NCBI GenBank assembly: GCA_031274115.1
Contig: JAISQP010000121.1
Location: 1 to 13,988, forward strand
Direction of reading: 5' to 3'
Source of the DNA: Synergistaceae bacterium
GTDB lineage: Bacteria; Synergistota; Synergistia; Synergistales; Synergistaceae
Length of the DNA stretch: 13,988 nt
Made by a program: the position numbers and the translations under genes. The notes beneath the pieces were generated by a model. That model was not told where the DNA came from, made no database searches, and worked only from the letters and a program-made list of their open reading frames with translations. Positions 1 to 8,296 of the stretch are shown piece by piece; position 1 is the first letter of the stretch, and every line of letters begins with the position of its first letter.

Positions 1-309
1 TGGCGGGAGACCCGCGGGAAGAACGGCAAGACGTCACTGAAGTCGCTGGCCCTGTCGATGGCCTCCGTGGACGAGAGAATCGCGTCGAGCGGGGCTCAGA
101 AGAAGTGGCTCGAACCGGAAGGCCAGTATTATTTCGAGTACACCGGAAGCGACGGCGTTTACAGGATATGGGTTGAGGATGAGAACTCGATTGCGTTAAA
201 GATGTCCCTGGCTCAAAAATATGGTCTGGCCGGCGCCGCCTTCTGGCGAAAAGGTTTCGAAAAACCCGAAATCTGGCCGGTGGTGGAGCTGTCGACGCGG
301 ATGCGGTGA
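1..309 (+). CDS. Glycoside hydrolase family 18-type protein, 3' fragment
   Basis: The frame is open from base 1 to the TGA at 307-309, so these 102 codons are the C-terminal end of a longer protein; the ATG at 58 is internal. Seen: the pattern YYFEY...DGVYRIWVEDENSIALK followed by KYGLAGAAFWRKGFE and a final PEIW. This matches the end of the (beta/alpha)8 barrel of GH18 proteins of the YaaH/YdhD kind, where the last strand carries a W(V/F)ED...S...K segment and a G(A/V)..W..GFE motif. Such proteins usually act on N-acetylglucosamine polymers, often peptidoglycan, outside the membrane. The catalytic DxxDxE motif, any signal peptide and any LysM or copper-amine-oxidase-like domain would lie upstream of the window, so activity cannot be judged. 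It ends 26 nt before the exporter operon and may be cotranscribed with it. The family call is by recognition of the C-terminal pattern only. Confidence 0.75.
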   Translation, partial: WRETRGKNGKTSLKSLALSMASVDERIASSGAQKKWLEPEGQYYFEYTGSDGVYRIWVEDENSIALKMSLAQKYGLAGAAFWRKGFEKPEIWPVVELSTRMR

Positions 310-321
310 AATGCGTGTAAT

Positions 322-327
322 GAGGAG
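322..327 (+). promoter_or_regulatory. Shine-Dalgarno that sets the start of the membrane fusion protein
   Basis: GAGGAG at 322-327 overlaps the upstream in-frame GTG (327), so it cannot serve that codon. It lies 8 nt before the TTG at 336, which is therefore the better start. Confidence 0.7.
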
Positions 328-335
328 TGATAGGC

Positions 336-1337
336 TTGAGAACTAAAATAGCCGTCGCGCTCGTAGTGATCATAATAGCTGGAACGCTGGGCTACTACAA
401 TTACGGAAAGGCAAAATCCGAGAGTGACGCGAGAATAAGGGCGTCAGGCGCCGTGGAGGTGACTGAGGTTACCGTCTCTCCTCTCGTGGGCGGGCGTTTG
501 ATCTATATGCGATTCGACGAGGGAGATCGCGTCGAAGAGGGCGATCTCATCGCCAGGCTCTCGCTGGACGGTCTCGACAGCGAGGAGGAGGCGAAGCGCG
601 CGGCTCTGGCGCGTGAACAAGAGCAGCTCAAGGCGCTGGAGAGCGGCAACAGGCACGAGGATATCATGAAAGCGGAGGCCGATCTGAGAGCGAAGGAGGC
701 GCAGCTTGCCCAGGCTGAACGCGACTCCAGACGGTACGCGGAACTTCTTGAGGACGATATAGTTCCGAGGAGCGAGGCTGAGAGATACGAGGAGAATGCC
801 CGCGTCCTCCGAGAGTCCGTGGCTGCCGCCAGACAGCAGCATATCCTGCTGAAGAAGGGGCCGCGCGAGGAGGAGATCGCGGCTCAGCGCCACGCGATCA
901 GGCAGATAGAAGCGGAGATAGACGCGGTGCGCGTCCAGATCTCTTACAAGGAGATAAGCGCGCCCGTCTCCGGACTCGTTCTCTCGAAAAACTATCAATT
1001 AGGAGAGGTGGTCTCGCCCGGCTCGCAGATACTTACTTTAGGAGCGACAAGCGACCCATGGGTCAAGGTCTATATTCCGGCGACACAGCTCAGCAAGATC
1101 AGCGTCGGCCAGCAGGCCGAAGTATACGTAGACTCGCCGCATGAAAATCCAATCTCAGGCCGCGTCAGGGCCATAGCGCAGGAGGCCGAGTTCAATCCGA
1201 GGCTCTCCTTGACTCAAGAGGAGCGAGCCAATCAGGTATTCTGGGTAAAGGTCTCCCTAAGCGACGAAAACGGCCTGGTGAAACCCGGGATGCCCGCTGA
1301 CGTCGTCTTTTCAGCTCTCCCCGAGGAAGCGAAATAA
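336..1337 (+). CDS. HlyD-family membrane fusion (periplasmic adaptor) protein of an ABC exporter
   Basis: Predicted adaptor linking the inner-membrane ABC exporter encoded downstream to the periplasm or outer membrane (YbhG/HlyD-like). From the TTG at 336 it has 333 residues. Visible parts in order: a single N-terminal membrane anchor (about residues 4-21, rich in A, V, I); a first half-lipoyl/beta-barrel piece (VTVSPLVGGRLIYMRFDEGDRVEEGD) typical of these adaptors; a long charged alpha-helical coiled-coil hairpin (about 80-200, many E/K/R/A/Q); the returning lipoyl half (ISAPVSGLVLSKNYQLGEVV); and a beta-barrel ending near KPGMPADVVF. An in-frame GTG lies nine bases upstream at 327 but sits inside the ribosome binding site. 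The stop is 5 nt before the first ATPase, so the four genes 336-4348 are very likely one operon. The exported substrate cannot be read from sequence; multidrug or peptide/lipid efflux is only a class-level guess. Confidence 0.87.
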   Translation: MRTKIAVALVVIIIAGTLGYYNYGKAKSESDARIRASGAVEVTEVTVSPLVGGRLIYMRFDEGDRVEEGDLIARLSLDGLDSEEEAKRAALAREQEQLKALESGNRHEDIMKAEADLRAKEAQLAQAERDSRRYAELLEDDIVPRSEAERYEENARVLRESVAAARQQHILLKKGPREEEIAAQRHAIRQIEAEIDAVRVQISYKEISAPVSGLVLSKNYQLGEVVSPGSQILTLGATSDPWVKVYIPATQLSKISVGQQAEVYVDSPHENPISGRVRAIAQEAEFNPRLSLTQEERANQVFWVKVSLSDENGLVKPGMPADVVFSALPEEAK

Positions 1338-1342
1338 CGGGA

Positions 1343-2269
1343 TTGAGACGAAGCGCGGCGGACCCAGCCCTCAAGTATCGATCAGTCGAAAAAAATTATG
1401 GCCCCGTTCACGCCTTGAGCGGAATCGAACTGGAGATTCCCCAGGGCGAGCTATTTGGGATCGTAGGCCCGGACGGCGCGGGGAAGAGCACGATGATGCG
1501 CCTCGCCATGGGCTTGATAAGGGCCGATCGGGGAGAGGTGCGTCTGCTCTCCGGCGACCCGCGCTCGACGAGGACCTCCGCCGGGTACGTCCCTCAACGC
1601 TTCAGTCTGTACCCCAACCTCACGGTAGAGGAGAATTTACGCCTTTACGGAGCAATCTACGGAACGGATCCGACTGAAATCGAGAGGCGGTCGCGGGAAT
1701 CGCTCGAAAAGATGGAGCTGTGGAAGTTCAGGGAAAGGCTTACGGGAAACCTCTCCGGAGGTATGAAGCAGAAGCTGGCTCTGGCGGTCGGGATGATCCA
1801 CAAGCCAGTTGCGCTCCTGCTCGACGAACCGACAACGGGGGTCGACCCGCTCGCGCGGCGCGAGTTCTGGGCCATGCTGTACGAGCTGCACTCACAGGGT
1901 GTCACTATAATAGTCTCGACGCCGTACATGGACGAGGCGGAGTTATGCGCCGACCTCATTTTTTTGAACAAGGGCGGAATACTCATGCGCGGCTCGCCCG
2001 GCGAGATGGTGAAACGCTACAGACACTCGCTGCTCGACGTCGCCGCGCCTTCCCGCGACGCCGGCGAGATAATTCTGGGAGTGAAGGGGGTCCTCGGCGT
2101 CAACCTCTTCGGCACGCGCTACCACGTCGAGACCGACGACGCTGAAGCCGCATCCGCCGCGATCGGAAACGCGCTCGAGGACGCCGGATTTCCGTCCGTG
2201 CCGATAGAAAAGATCTCCCCATCCCTCGAAGACATTTTCGTCTCGTTCGCCTCGGAGAGGGAGAGTTAA
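1343..2269 (+). CDS. ABC exporter ATPase 1, with a Pro in place of the H-loop His
   Basis: Cytoplasmic ATP-binding subunit of the HlyD-linked ABC-2 exporter. Starts at TTG 1343, 308 residues. Motifs: Walker A GPDGAGKST (42-50), Q-loop Gln85 in YVPQRFSLYP, signature LSGGMKQKLAL from 137, Walker B ALLLDEP with Asp161/Glu162, D-loop GVDP. The switch position reads VSTPYMDEAE, so residue 194 is Pro where the partner ATPase has His194. That would weaken hydrolysis in this half and fits a heterodimer with one strong and one degenerate site. The remaining C-terminal ~90 residues are the accessory domain common to YbhF/YhiH-like subunits, ending ISPSLEDIFV. The gene follows the adaptor by 5 nt and precedes ATPase 2 by 3 nt, so translation is probably coupled. 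In many relatives the two ATPases are fused in one chain; here they are separate. No strong SD stands at an ideal distance (only ACGGGA directly before TTG), so the exact start is less certain. Confidence 0.92.
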   Translation: MRRSAADPALKYRSVEKNYGPVHALSGIELEIPQGELFGIVGPDGAGKSTMMRLAMGLIRADRGEVRLLSGDPRSTRTSAGYVPQRFSLYPNLTVEENLRLYGAIYGTDPTEIERRSRESLEKMELWKFRERLTGNLSGGMKQKLALAVGMIHKPVALLLDEPTTGVDPLARREFWAMLYELHSQGVTIIVSTPYMDEAELCADLIFLNKGGILMRGSPGEMVKRYRHSLLDVAAPSRDAGEIILGVKGVLGVNLFGTRYHVETDDAEAASAAIGNALEDAGFPSVPIEKISPSLEDIFVSFASERES

Positions 2270-2272
2270 GCC

Positions 2273-3196
2273 ATGAGCGGCGCGGCGGTGGAGACGAAGT
2301 CCCTCACAAAAAAATTCGGGGATTTCACGGCGGTAAACGACATCACGCTCTCCATCCCGGAGGGGAGCGTCTACGGCTTTCTCGGCCCCAACGGGTCGGG
2401 AAAATCCACGACTATAAGGATGCTCTGCGGCCTTCTCGCCCCAACATCGGGGGAGGCGCTGGTGCTCGGCATGAATCTCGCGGCGTCAGGGAGAGAACTG
2501 CGGCGCATGATCGGTTATATGTCGCAAAAATTCAGCCTTTACCCGGATCTGTCTGCGATTGAAAACATGGAGCTTTACGCGGGGCTCTACGAAATGTCGG
2601 GCAGGGAGAAAAAAAACCGCATAGAGGAAATGCTCGTCTTTTCGGGCCTCGCCGATAGGCGGAACGATCTTACCTCGACCTTCTCAGGAGGCGTTCGGCA
2701 AAAACTCGCGCTGGGCTGCGCGATATTGCACAACCCCCGCATTCTCTTCCTGGACGAGCCCACCGGCGGAGTCGACCCGAAGGCCAGGCGCGAGTTCTGG
2801 CAAGTTATTTACGCCCTCGCGAGAGGCGGGACCACGATAATGGTGACGACTCACTTCATGGACGAGGCTGAACACTGCGACAAGGTTGCGTTCATATACT
2901 TCGGCGATCTCGTAGCGGACGATTCTCCGTCCGCGCTAAGGACGAAGACGCCGGGACAGCTTTACGAGATCTCGGGACCGGACGCCATGGCGCTCCTGCG
3001 CAAAGTAAACTCCCAGAAGTCCCTTGGGGTTATCGACGCGAACTTCTTCGGCGCGAAGCTGCACTTGCTTCTCGAGGAACGGCGCGACTTCAACTCCGAT
3101 CCGCTTTTCGACGGATACACGGTCAAGGAGATCACCCCCTCCATGGAGGACGTGTTCGTCCGTCTCGTGAAATCCGGCGCGAGAGTCCGCGGCTGA
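2273..3196 (+). CDS. ABC exporter ATPase 2 (canonical site)
   Basis: Second ATP-binding subunit of the same exporter, 307 residues from ATG 2273. Motifs: Walker A GPNGSGKST (38-46), Q-loop Gln85 in YMSQKFSLYP, signature FSGGVRQKLAL from 137, Walker B ILFLDEP with Asp161/Glu162, D-loop GVDP, and an intact H-loop His194 in VTTHFMDEAE. The motif positions are the same as in ATPase 1, so the pair looks like an old duplication; the C-terminal ends also match (ITPSMEDVFVRLV). The SD lies in the end of the preceding gene (GAGGGAGAG), consistent with coupling across the 3-nt gap. Working with ATPase 1 as a heterodimer is inference from gene order and from the complementary H-loop residues. Confidence 0.93.
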   Translation: MSGAAVETKSLTKKFGDFTAVNDITLSIPEGSVYGFLGPNGSGKSTTIRMLCGLLAPTSGEALVLGMNLAASGRELRRMIGYMSQKFSLYPDLSAIENMELYAGLYEMSGREKKNRIEEMLVFSGLADRRNDLTSTFSGGVRQKLALGCAILHNPRILFLDEPTGGVDPKARREFWQVIYALARGGTTIMVTTHFMDEAEHCDKVAFIYFGDLVADDSPSALRTKTPGQLYEISGPDAMALLRKVNSQKSLGVIDANFFGAKLHLLLEERRDFNSDPLFDGYTVKEITPSMEDVFVRLVKSGARVRG

Positions 3197-3220
3197 AATA
3201 TTAATGAGGAGGAAGTAAAA

Positions 3221-4348
3221 ATGCGCCGCATCAGGGCGTTGATAGTTAAGGAGTTCATTCAAATTTTCAGGGACAAGCTCACGCTCACCCTCATCATCGG
3301 CATACCGATAATGCAGCTTCTGATATTCGGATTTGCCATAAACACCGACGTAAAACACCTCAAAACCGCGGTCCTCGACATGGCGCGCACCCAGGAGAGC
3401 CGGGAGTTGCTGGACCAGTTCTCGGGGAGCATGTACTTCGACGTCGTTCGCTCTGTCGGCAGCTTCGGCGAGCTGAACGAGGCCGTCGGAAGGGGGGACG
3501 TCAAAGTCGGCATAGCGATTCCGCCGGACTTTTCGAACAAGACTACGTCCGGCAAAGTTTCCTCGGTGCAGGTGATAGTGGACGCGACCGACAGCATGTC
3601 CGCCTCGTCGGCGATCGCGGCCGCGACCACGATCGGCATGCTGAGCTCCCAGAAGATACTGACAGCCGAGCTTGACCGCATGGGCGTCGACCCGCAGCAT
3701 GGAGCGATCGACGTCAGAATACGTCCGTGGTACAACCCGGACTTCGTGACCTCGTGGTATATGGTGCCCGGCATAATCGGCGCTCTGATGACGATGACCC
3801 TGACCTTCATGGTCGGAATGGCAATCGTGCGAGAGAGCGAGCAAGGGACGCTCGAACAATTGCTGGTGACTCCGATGAGAAGCTGGGAGATGCTTGCCAG
3901 CAAGGTCGTACCCTATGTCCTCTTAGCGTATGTGCAGCTTCTGGTGGCCATCATCTTCGGGGTATATATCTTCCGAATGCCGTTTCGCGGCTCTATGACG
4001 CTCTTCCTCTCTCTCACGTTCTTTTTCATCCTGGCCGCGCTGTCTGTAGGAATAATGATATCGACCTTCGCGAAGAACGAGCGGCAGGCCATCCAGCTCG
4101 CGATCTTGAACATCCTTCCGAATATTCTGCTCTCGGGGTTCATGTTTCCGGTGGAGGCGATGCCGGAAATTTTTCAGGCTCTGAGCCGGATAGTCCCAAT
4201 GACTTACTACCTGAAGATAGCGAGGCATATCATCCTGAAGGGCAGCCCTTTCGCCTACGTGTGGCGCGACGCGCTCGCCCTCTTCGTCTTCGCCTCGTCC
4301 CTCTTCAGCGCGGGACTCGCCATGTTCCACAAGAGATACCTGCCGTAG
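3221..4348 (+). CDS. ABC-2 type exporter permease
   Basis: Inner-membrane channel subunit, 375 residues from ATG 3221 with a strong SD (GAGGAGG about 8 nt upstream). Topology by eye: an N-terminal membrane helix (about 21-41, LTLTLIIGIPIMQLLIFGFA) after a cytoplasmic start with the typical VKEFIQIFRDK pattern; a large extracytoplasmic domain (about 42-180); then five hydrophobic segments in the C-terminal half (near 181-203, 229-251, 262-285, 300-315 and 350-370). This is the 1+5 layout of the ABC-2 / YhhJ-YbhR-YbhS family. After TM2 the segment ESEQGTLEQLLVTPMRSWE is the conserved coupling region of that family. Only one permease is in the operon, whereas ybhFSR-type operons carry two, so this one presumably homodimerises (inference). 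The last gene of the operon; I see no clear terminator in the 121 nt after it. Confidence 0.92.
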   Translation: MRRIRALIVKEFIQIFRDKLTLTLIIGIPIMQLLIFGFAINTDVKHLKTAVLDMARTQESRELLDQFSGSMYFDVVRSVGSFGELNEAVGRGDVKVGIAIPPDFSNKTTSGKVSSVQVIVDATDSMSASSAIAAATTIGMLSSQKILTAELDRMGVDPQHGAIDVRIRPWYNPDFVTSWYMVPGIIGALMTMTLTFMVGMAIVRESEQGTLEQLLVTPMRSWEMLASKVVPYVLLAYVQLLVAIIFGVYIFRMPFRGSMTLFLSLTFFFILAALSVGIMISTFAKNERQAIQLAILNILPNILLSGFMFPVEAMPEIFQALSRIVPMTYYLKIARHIILKGSPFAYVWRDALALFVFASSLFSAGLAMFHKRYLP

Positions 4349-4421
4349 GCAAACGGAGAGCAGAGGATCATCGGCTCTTCCGGGTCGTAACGCCGCCGCC
4401 CGAATTCCCCCTTTTATAGAA

Positions 4422-4434
4422 TATAATGTATAAT
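4422..4434 (+). promoter_or_regulatory. Two tandem -10 hexamers ahead of glyA
   Basis: Perfect TATAAT hexamers at 4422-4427 and 4429-4434, spaced 7 bp, in an A/T-rich island within G+C-rich DNA. Transcripts would have a leader of about 30-40 nt before the glyA ATG. No good -35 hexamer is found 16-18 bp upstream of either, so strength depends on an unseen activator or on the -10 alone. Confidence 0.55.
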
Positions 4435-4469
4435 ATCGCGCAGTTTTTTAAAAACGGGAGGAATCATAG

Positions 4470-5735
4470 ATGACCTATTTCAACGACGCGATGGAGGCTT
4501 CCATCGACTCATTAGACCCCGAAATCGGCTCTCTTGTAACCGAGGAACTCCAGAGACAGCGGACGCATATCGAACTGATAGCGTCCGAGAACTTCGTCCC
4601 CAGGGCGATTATGGACGCCATGGGATCGGCGCTGACAAACAAGTACGCGGAGGGATATCCTCATAAAAAATACTACGGCGGCTGCGAGTACGTCGAGGAA
4701 ATAGAGGCTGTAGCTATCGAGAGGGCAAAGGCGCTCTTCGGCGCTTATCACGCAAACGTACAGCCCCACTCAGGCAGCACGGCAAATCAGGCGGCTTATT
4801 TCACCGTCATGGCGCCCGGAGACACCATGCTCTCCATGAGGCTCGATCACGGCGGGCACCTTTCCCATGGACACCCGCTCAACTTCACCGGCAAAATGTA
4901 CAACATCGCGGCCTATGGGGTAAACAGGGAAACCGAGCTCATAGACTACGATGAAGTGGCGCGTCTGGCCCGCGAAAGCCGTCCGAAGGTAATAGTGGCC
5001 GGCGCGAGCGCTTATCCCAGGACAATAGACTTCGTTCGTTTCCGCAAGATAGCCGACGAGGTCGGCGCGGTCCTGATTACGGACATGGCTCATATCGCCG
5101 GGCTCGTCGCGGGGGGAATGCACGAGAACCCAACCCCATTCTCGCATCTCGTCACATCGACGACGCACAAGACGCTGCGGGGTCCGCGGGGGGCCTTCGT
5201 CCTCTGCGCCGAGGAATACGCGAAGGAGCTGGATCGCGTAGTCTTCCCCGGAATCCAGGGAGGCCCGCTCCTTCCGGCGATCGCCGGCAAGGCCGTCTGT
5301 TTCAAACTCGCGTCGGAACCGTCTTTCAAGGTCTACATCCGTCAGGTGGTCGAGAACGCGTCAGTCCTTTCATCCTCCCTGCAGGAGCGAGGCTTCCGGA
5401 TAGTGTCAGGCGGCACCGACAACCACCTCATGCTGGTCGACCTCAGGCCAAAGGGGTTGACAGGCAAGGCGGCCGAGAAGCTGCTGGGCGAAGCCGGCAT
5501 AACGGCCAACAAAAACGCCATCCCCTTCGACCCGGAGAAGCCCATGGTCACAAGCGGGTTGAGGTTCGGCACGGCTGCCGTCACCACGAGAGGAATGACC
5601 GCGACCGAGATGGAGGAGCTTGCCGACGCGATAGACAAGGTTCTCTCCGCTCCCGGGGACGAGGCTCTCCGAAAAGCCGTCAGGTCGAGAATGGCCGATC
5701 TGGGCGCCGCCTTCCCGCTCTACGAAAGTCTGTAA
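4470..5735 (+). CDS. glyA: Serine hydroxymethyltransferase
   Basis: PLP enzyme that interconverts serine plus tetrahydrofolate with glycine plus 5,10-methylene-THF; the main cytoplasmic source of one-carbon units. 421 residues, the normal bacterial length (about 410-430). Landmarks: ELIASENF (35-42), [23 protein letters not shown] (57-79), QPHSGSTAN (98-106), the DHGGHLSHG segment, Asp205 and His208 in [10 protein letters not shown], and the PLP-lysine Lys234 in [13 protein letters not shown]. All expected active-site elements are present. The ATG at 4470 is preceded by GGGAGGA with about 7 nt spacing. rlmN starts 1 nt after the stop, so the two are probably cotranscribed. Nothing unusual in the protein. 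Confidence 0.98.
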   Translation: MTYFNDAMEASIDSLDPEIGSLVTEELQRQRTHIELIASENFVPRAIMDAMGSALTNKYAEGYPHKKYYGGCEYVEEIEAVAIERAKALFGAYHANVQPHSGSTANQAAYFTVMAPGDTMLSMRLDHGGHLSHGHPLNFTGKMYNIAAYGVNRETELIDYDEVARLARESRPKVIVAGASAYPRTIDFVRFRKIADEVGAVLITDMAHIAGLVAGGMHENPTPFSHLVTSTTHKTLRGPRGAFVLCAEEYAKELDRVVFPGIQGGPLLPAIAGKAVCFKLASEPSFKVYIRQVVENASVLSSSLQERGFRIVSGGTDNHLMLVDLRPKGLTGKAAEKLLGEAGITANKNAIPFDPEKPMVTSGLRFGTAAVTTRGMTATEMEELADAIDKVLSAPGDEALRKAVRSRMADLGAAFPLYESL

Positions 5736-5736
5736 C

Positions 5737-6777
5737 GTGGGCGATAACCAAAAACTTACGTGGGTTTTCGAGAAGACCTACGACGAATGGATCGACTTTT
5801 TTGCCGGCGTCGGCGAGCCGTCCTACCGGGCAGGTCAGATATGCGCCTGGATTTGGAGGCGATGGATATTCGACCCGGGCGCTATGACGGACTTCGGCAA
5901 GAACCTGCGCCTGGAGCTTGGACGTTCTCTTGACTTCTCTCCGCCGGAGGTTTTGCGCGAGGCGAAGTCGAAAGACGGGACGAGAAAATATCTCATAAAG
6001 ACGCGCGACGGCGCGCAAATCGAGACGGCGCTGATAAAGCGGGGCGACAGGACGACAGCCTGCCTGTCCACTCAGGCTGGGTGTCCGATAGACTGTCCGT
6101 TCTGCGCGACCGGCGGCGCCGGCTTTGAGAGGAATCTGTCGGCCGGGGAGATAGCGTCTCAGTTCGCGGTGATGGAAAAAATTCTCGGGAAAGAGATCGA
6201 CAACGTCGTCCTGATGGGGATGGGCGAGCCGTTCCTGAACGTTACGGAGGTCCTGCGAGCCGTCGGTATACTGAACCACCCCAAGATGAGAGAGCTTGGC
6301 GCGAGGCGCGTTACAATCTCCACAGCGGGCATAATCCCCGGCATCGAGGCGCTCGCGGCGTCCGGACTCGCGGTAGGGCTCGCGGTCTCTCTGCACGCGG
6401 CAAACGACGAGCTGCGGGACGAACTCGTCCCCTGCAACACGTCATACCCGCTGAAGGAGCTTATGGCGTCGCTCATCGATTTTCAAAAACGCACCGGGGA
6501 CCGTGTAACAATCGAGTACGCGCTCTTCAAAAAAAAGAACGACTCTCTCAAACACGCCAGGCAACTTGTCCGCTTGCTGCACGGACTTCACGCGTACATC
6601 AACCTGATCCCCGCGAACGGGAACAGAGGCGGGTACGAGCGAAGCGCGCCGGAGGACATCCTCCGCTTTCAGAGCGTCCTCAAATCCGCCGGCTTCGAGT
6701 CGGAGATTCGCGCGGAGCACGGAGGCGACATCATGGCAGCCTGCGGCCAGTTGAAGGGACGCCTTTCAGAGCGTTGA
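5737..6777 (+). CDS. rlmN: Dual-specificity RNA methyltransferase RlmN (23S rRNA m2A2503 / tRNA m2A37)
   Basis: Radical-SAM methyltransferase that methylates C2 of adenosine 2503 in 23S rRNA and of A37 in some tRNAs. 346 residues from GTG 5737. The radical-SAM cluster motif is CPIDCPFCATG with Cys116, Cys120 and Cys123; the SAM-binding stretch MGMGEPFLN follows at about 161-169. The C-terminal catalytic cysteine that carries the methyl group is Cys336 in DIMAACGQL. LSTQAGCP ahead of the cluster and SLHAANDELRDELVP are also typical. RlmN is distinguished from Cfr here by general similarity of these motifs and by its housekeeping setting beside glyA. Start: GTG one base after the glyA stop with only a weak SD (CGAAAG), implying translational coupling. 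Its TGA overlaps the TTG start of the next gene by two bases. Confidence 0.96.
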   Translation: MGDNQKLTWVFEKTYDEWIDFFAGVGEPSYRAGQICAWIWRRWIFDPGAMTDFGKNLRLELGRSLDFSPPEVLREAKSKDGTRKYLIKTRDGAQIETALIKRGDRTTACLSTQAGCPIDCPFCATGGAGFERNLSAGEIASQFAVMEKILGKEIDNVVLMGMGEPFLNVTEVLRAVGILNHPKMRELGARRVTISTAGIIPGIEALAASGLAVGLAVSLHAANDELRDELVPCNTSYPLKELMASLIDFQKRTGDRVTIEYALFKKKNDSLKHARQLVRLLHGLHAYINLIPANGNRGGYERSAPEDILRFQSVLKSAGFESEIRAEHGGDIMAACGQLKGRLSER

Positions 6778-7568
6778 AAAACCGCTTACGTCGCCCGCTT
6801 CGAGCCGCCATTAGGAGCGGAGCGATTTTCCCGATCTGCGTCCTCCTTCTCTGGCAGTACGGAACGCTGTCGGGCTGGTGGAACGAATTTCTGCTTCCCG
6901 GCCCCTTCGCGGTGCTGAAATCATTCTTCTCTTTATCCGCCAGCGGCGAGCTTGTCCGCAACATAGCTTCGAGCCTGTCCAGGATATTCAAGGGGTTCTT
7001 TATATCCGCGTTTTTCGCGCTGTCGGCCGCCCTTGCCTGCGGGCTTTACAGGCCGCTTTTGCGGCAGCTGTCGCCGTCCCTAAATTTCCTCCGCCATATT
7101 CCTCCGATGGCCGCGATCCCGATGCTGATACTCTGGTTCGGCATAGGCGAGACCTCGAAGCTTGCAATCATAATTCTTGCAACCTTCTTCCCCATTTTTT
7201 TAAATACGTCACAGGGGATATCCCAGTGCGACCCGGATCTGCTGGAGGTGGCGCGCGCGTTCGGCTACAACAGGCTTCAGACGCTGTTTCGGGTCGTCCT
7301 TCCCTCCGCTCTGCCGTACATACTCACCGGCATGAGGCTCGGGCTCGGCTATAGCTGGCGTTCTCTCATAGGAGCGGAGTTACTGGCGGCGTCCTCCGGG
7401 CTCGGCTATATGATATTGAACGCGGAGCAGCTCGCGAGGCCTGACGTTATCATGACAGGCATCCTCGTGATAGGGGGGCTTGGGTCGGCGATGGACGCGC
7501 TCTTCTCCCTCGCGGCGGAGAAAATGAGCTTTTGCGGATCGCGCGGAGGCGCCGATGGCCTGGTTTGA
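6774..7568 (+). CDS. ABC transporter permease, TauC/SsuC-like
   Basis: Inner-membrane subunit of a nitrate/sulfonate/taurine-type ABC importer, 264 residues. After a basic N-terminus there is a first hydrophobic helix (about 14-30), then LLPGPFAVLKSF, which is the usual L(P)xPxxV segment of this family, followed by four to five further membrane segments. The EAA coupling loop is EVARAFGYNRLQTLFRVVLPSALP (158-181). The start TTG at 6774 overlaps the rlmN TGA (sequence TTGA); no strong SD precedes it, so coupling to rlmN is likely. The 3' end overlaps the ATPase gene by 14 nt. The substrate is unknown: the family includes aliphatic sulfonates, taurine, nitrate, riboflavin and thiamine-precursor importers. 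No periplasmic binding protein is in the window. Confidence 0.9.
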   Translation: MKNRLRRPLRAAIRSGAIFPICVLLLWQYGTLSGWWNEFLLPGPFAVLKSFFSLSASGELVRNIASSLSRIFKGFFISAFFALSAALACGLYRPLLRQLSPSLNFLRHIPPMAAIPMLILWFGIGETSKLAIIILATFFPIFLNTSQGISQCDPDLLEVARAFGYNRLQTLFRVVLPSALPYILTGMRLGLGYSWRSLIGAELLAASSGLGYMILNAEQLARPDVIMTGILVIGGLGSAMDALFSLAAEKMSFCGSRGGADGLV

Positions 7569-8289
7569 GGCAAAGAGCGTCAGCAAGACGTACTCCGTCC
7601 AGGGAATGAGCGTTCTGGCGCTCGACAAGTTTTCTCTCTCTGTGGAGAGAGGCGATTTCGTGGGAGTGGTCGGAAGGAGCGGCTCGGGCAAAACGACGTT
7701 CCTGCGCATCGCCGCGGGGCTTTCGGAGATGTCCGGCGGAGACATCCTCTACGACGGCGTCTCCGTTCGTTCATCCGGCGCCCGTCCCAGAATCGGGGTC
7801 GTCTTTCAGACGCCGAGGCTTATGCCGTGGCTCACGGTCCGCCGGAACATTCTCTTTGCGTTCCTGAATGGGAAGAGATCGGACTTACCGCTCGCGCGGG
7901 CCGACCGGCTTCTGAAGATGCTCGGGCTGGAGGAATACCGGGACGCTTACCCCTATCAGCTATCCGGAGGAATGGCGCAGCGCGTCGCAATCGGAAGAGC
8001 GCTCTGCCGCGAGCCGGAGCTGATATTGATGGACGAGCCGCTCGGAGCGCTGGACTACTTCACAAGAAAGTCCCTGCGGGATGAGATACTGAAGCTTCAC
8101 TTTGCCGAGAGGAAGACCGTCTTTTTCGTCACTCACGACGTCGGGGAGGCGATAACGCTCTCGCGGCGCGTCATCGTCCTCAACCGGGGCAGGGCGACAG
8201 GGGACGTCGCTGTCGATCTGCCGTACCCCAGGCGCTTCTCCGACAGAGGATTTGCCGGGATACAGGAGGAGATACTCTCACTCATATAA
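7555..8289 (+). CDS. ABC transporter ATPase, TauB/SsuB-like
   Basis: ATP-binding partner of the preceding permease, 244 residues from ATG 7555. Motifs: Walker A GRSGSGKTT (40-48), Q-loop Gln85 in VVFQTPRLMPWLTV, signature LSGGMAQRVAIGRAL from 136, Walker B LILMDEPLGALD with Asp160/Glu161, H-loop His194 in FFVTHDVGEAI. FQ.PRL.PWLTV..N and DEPLGALD are characteristic of the nitrate/sulfonate/taurine import group. All catalytic residues are present. The gene overlaps the permease by 14 nt and ends 7 nt short of the convergent corA stop, so a bidirectional or intragenic termination event must lie here; none is obvious by eye. Confidence 0.92.
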   Translation: MAWFEAKSVSKTYSVQGMSVLALDKFSLSVERGDFVGVVGRSGSGKTTFLRIAAGLSEMSGGDILYDGVSVRSSGARPRIGVVFQTPRLMPWLTVRRNILFAFLNGKRSDLPLARADRLLKMLGLEEYRDAYPYQLSGGMAQRVAIGRALCREPELILMDEPLGALDYFTRKSLRDEILKLHFAERKTVFFVTHDVGEAITLSRRVIVLNRGRATGDVAVDLPYPRRFSDRGFAGIQEEILSLI

Positions 8290-8296
8290 CCGCATT

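Noticed and set aside
4349..4400. Possible terminator after the exporter permease (AGAGC...GCTCT)
   Set aside because: Stem is only 5 bp with a 12-nt loop and no T tract follows.
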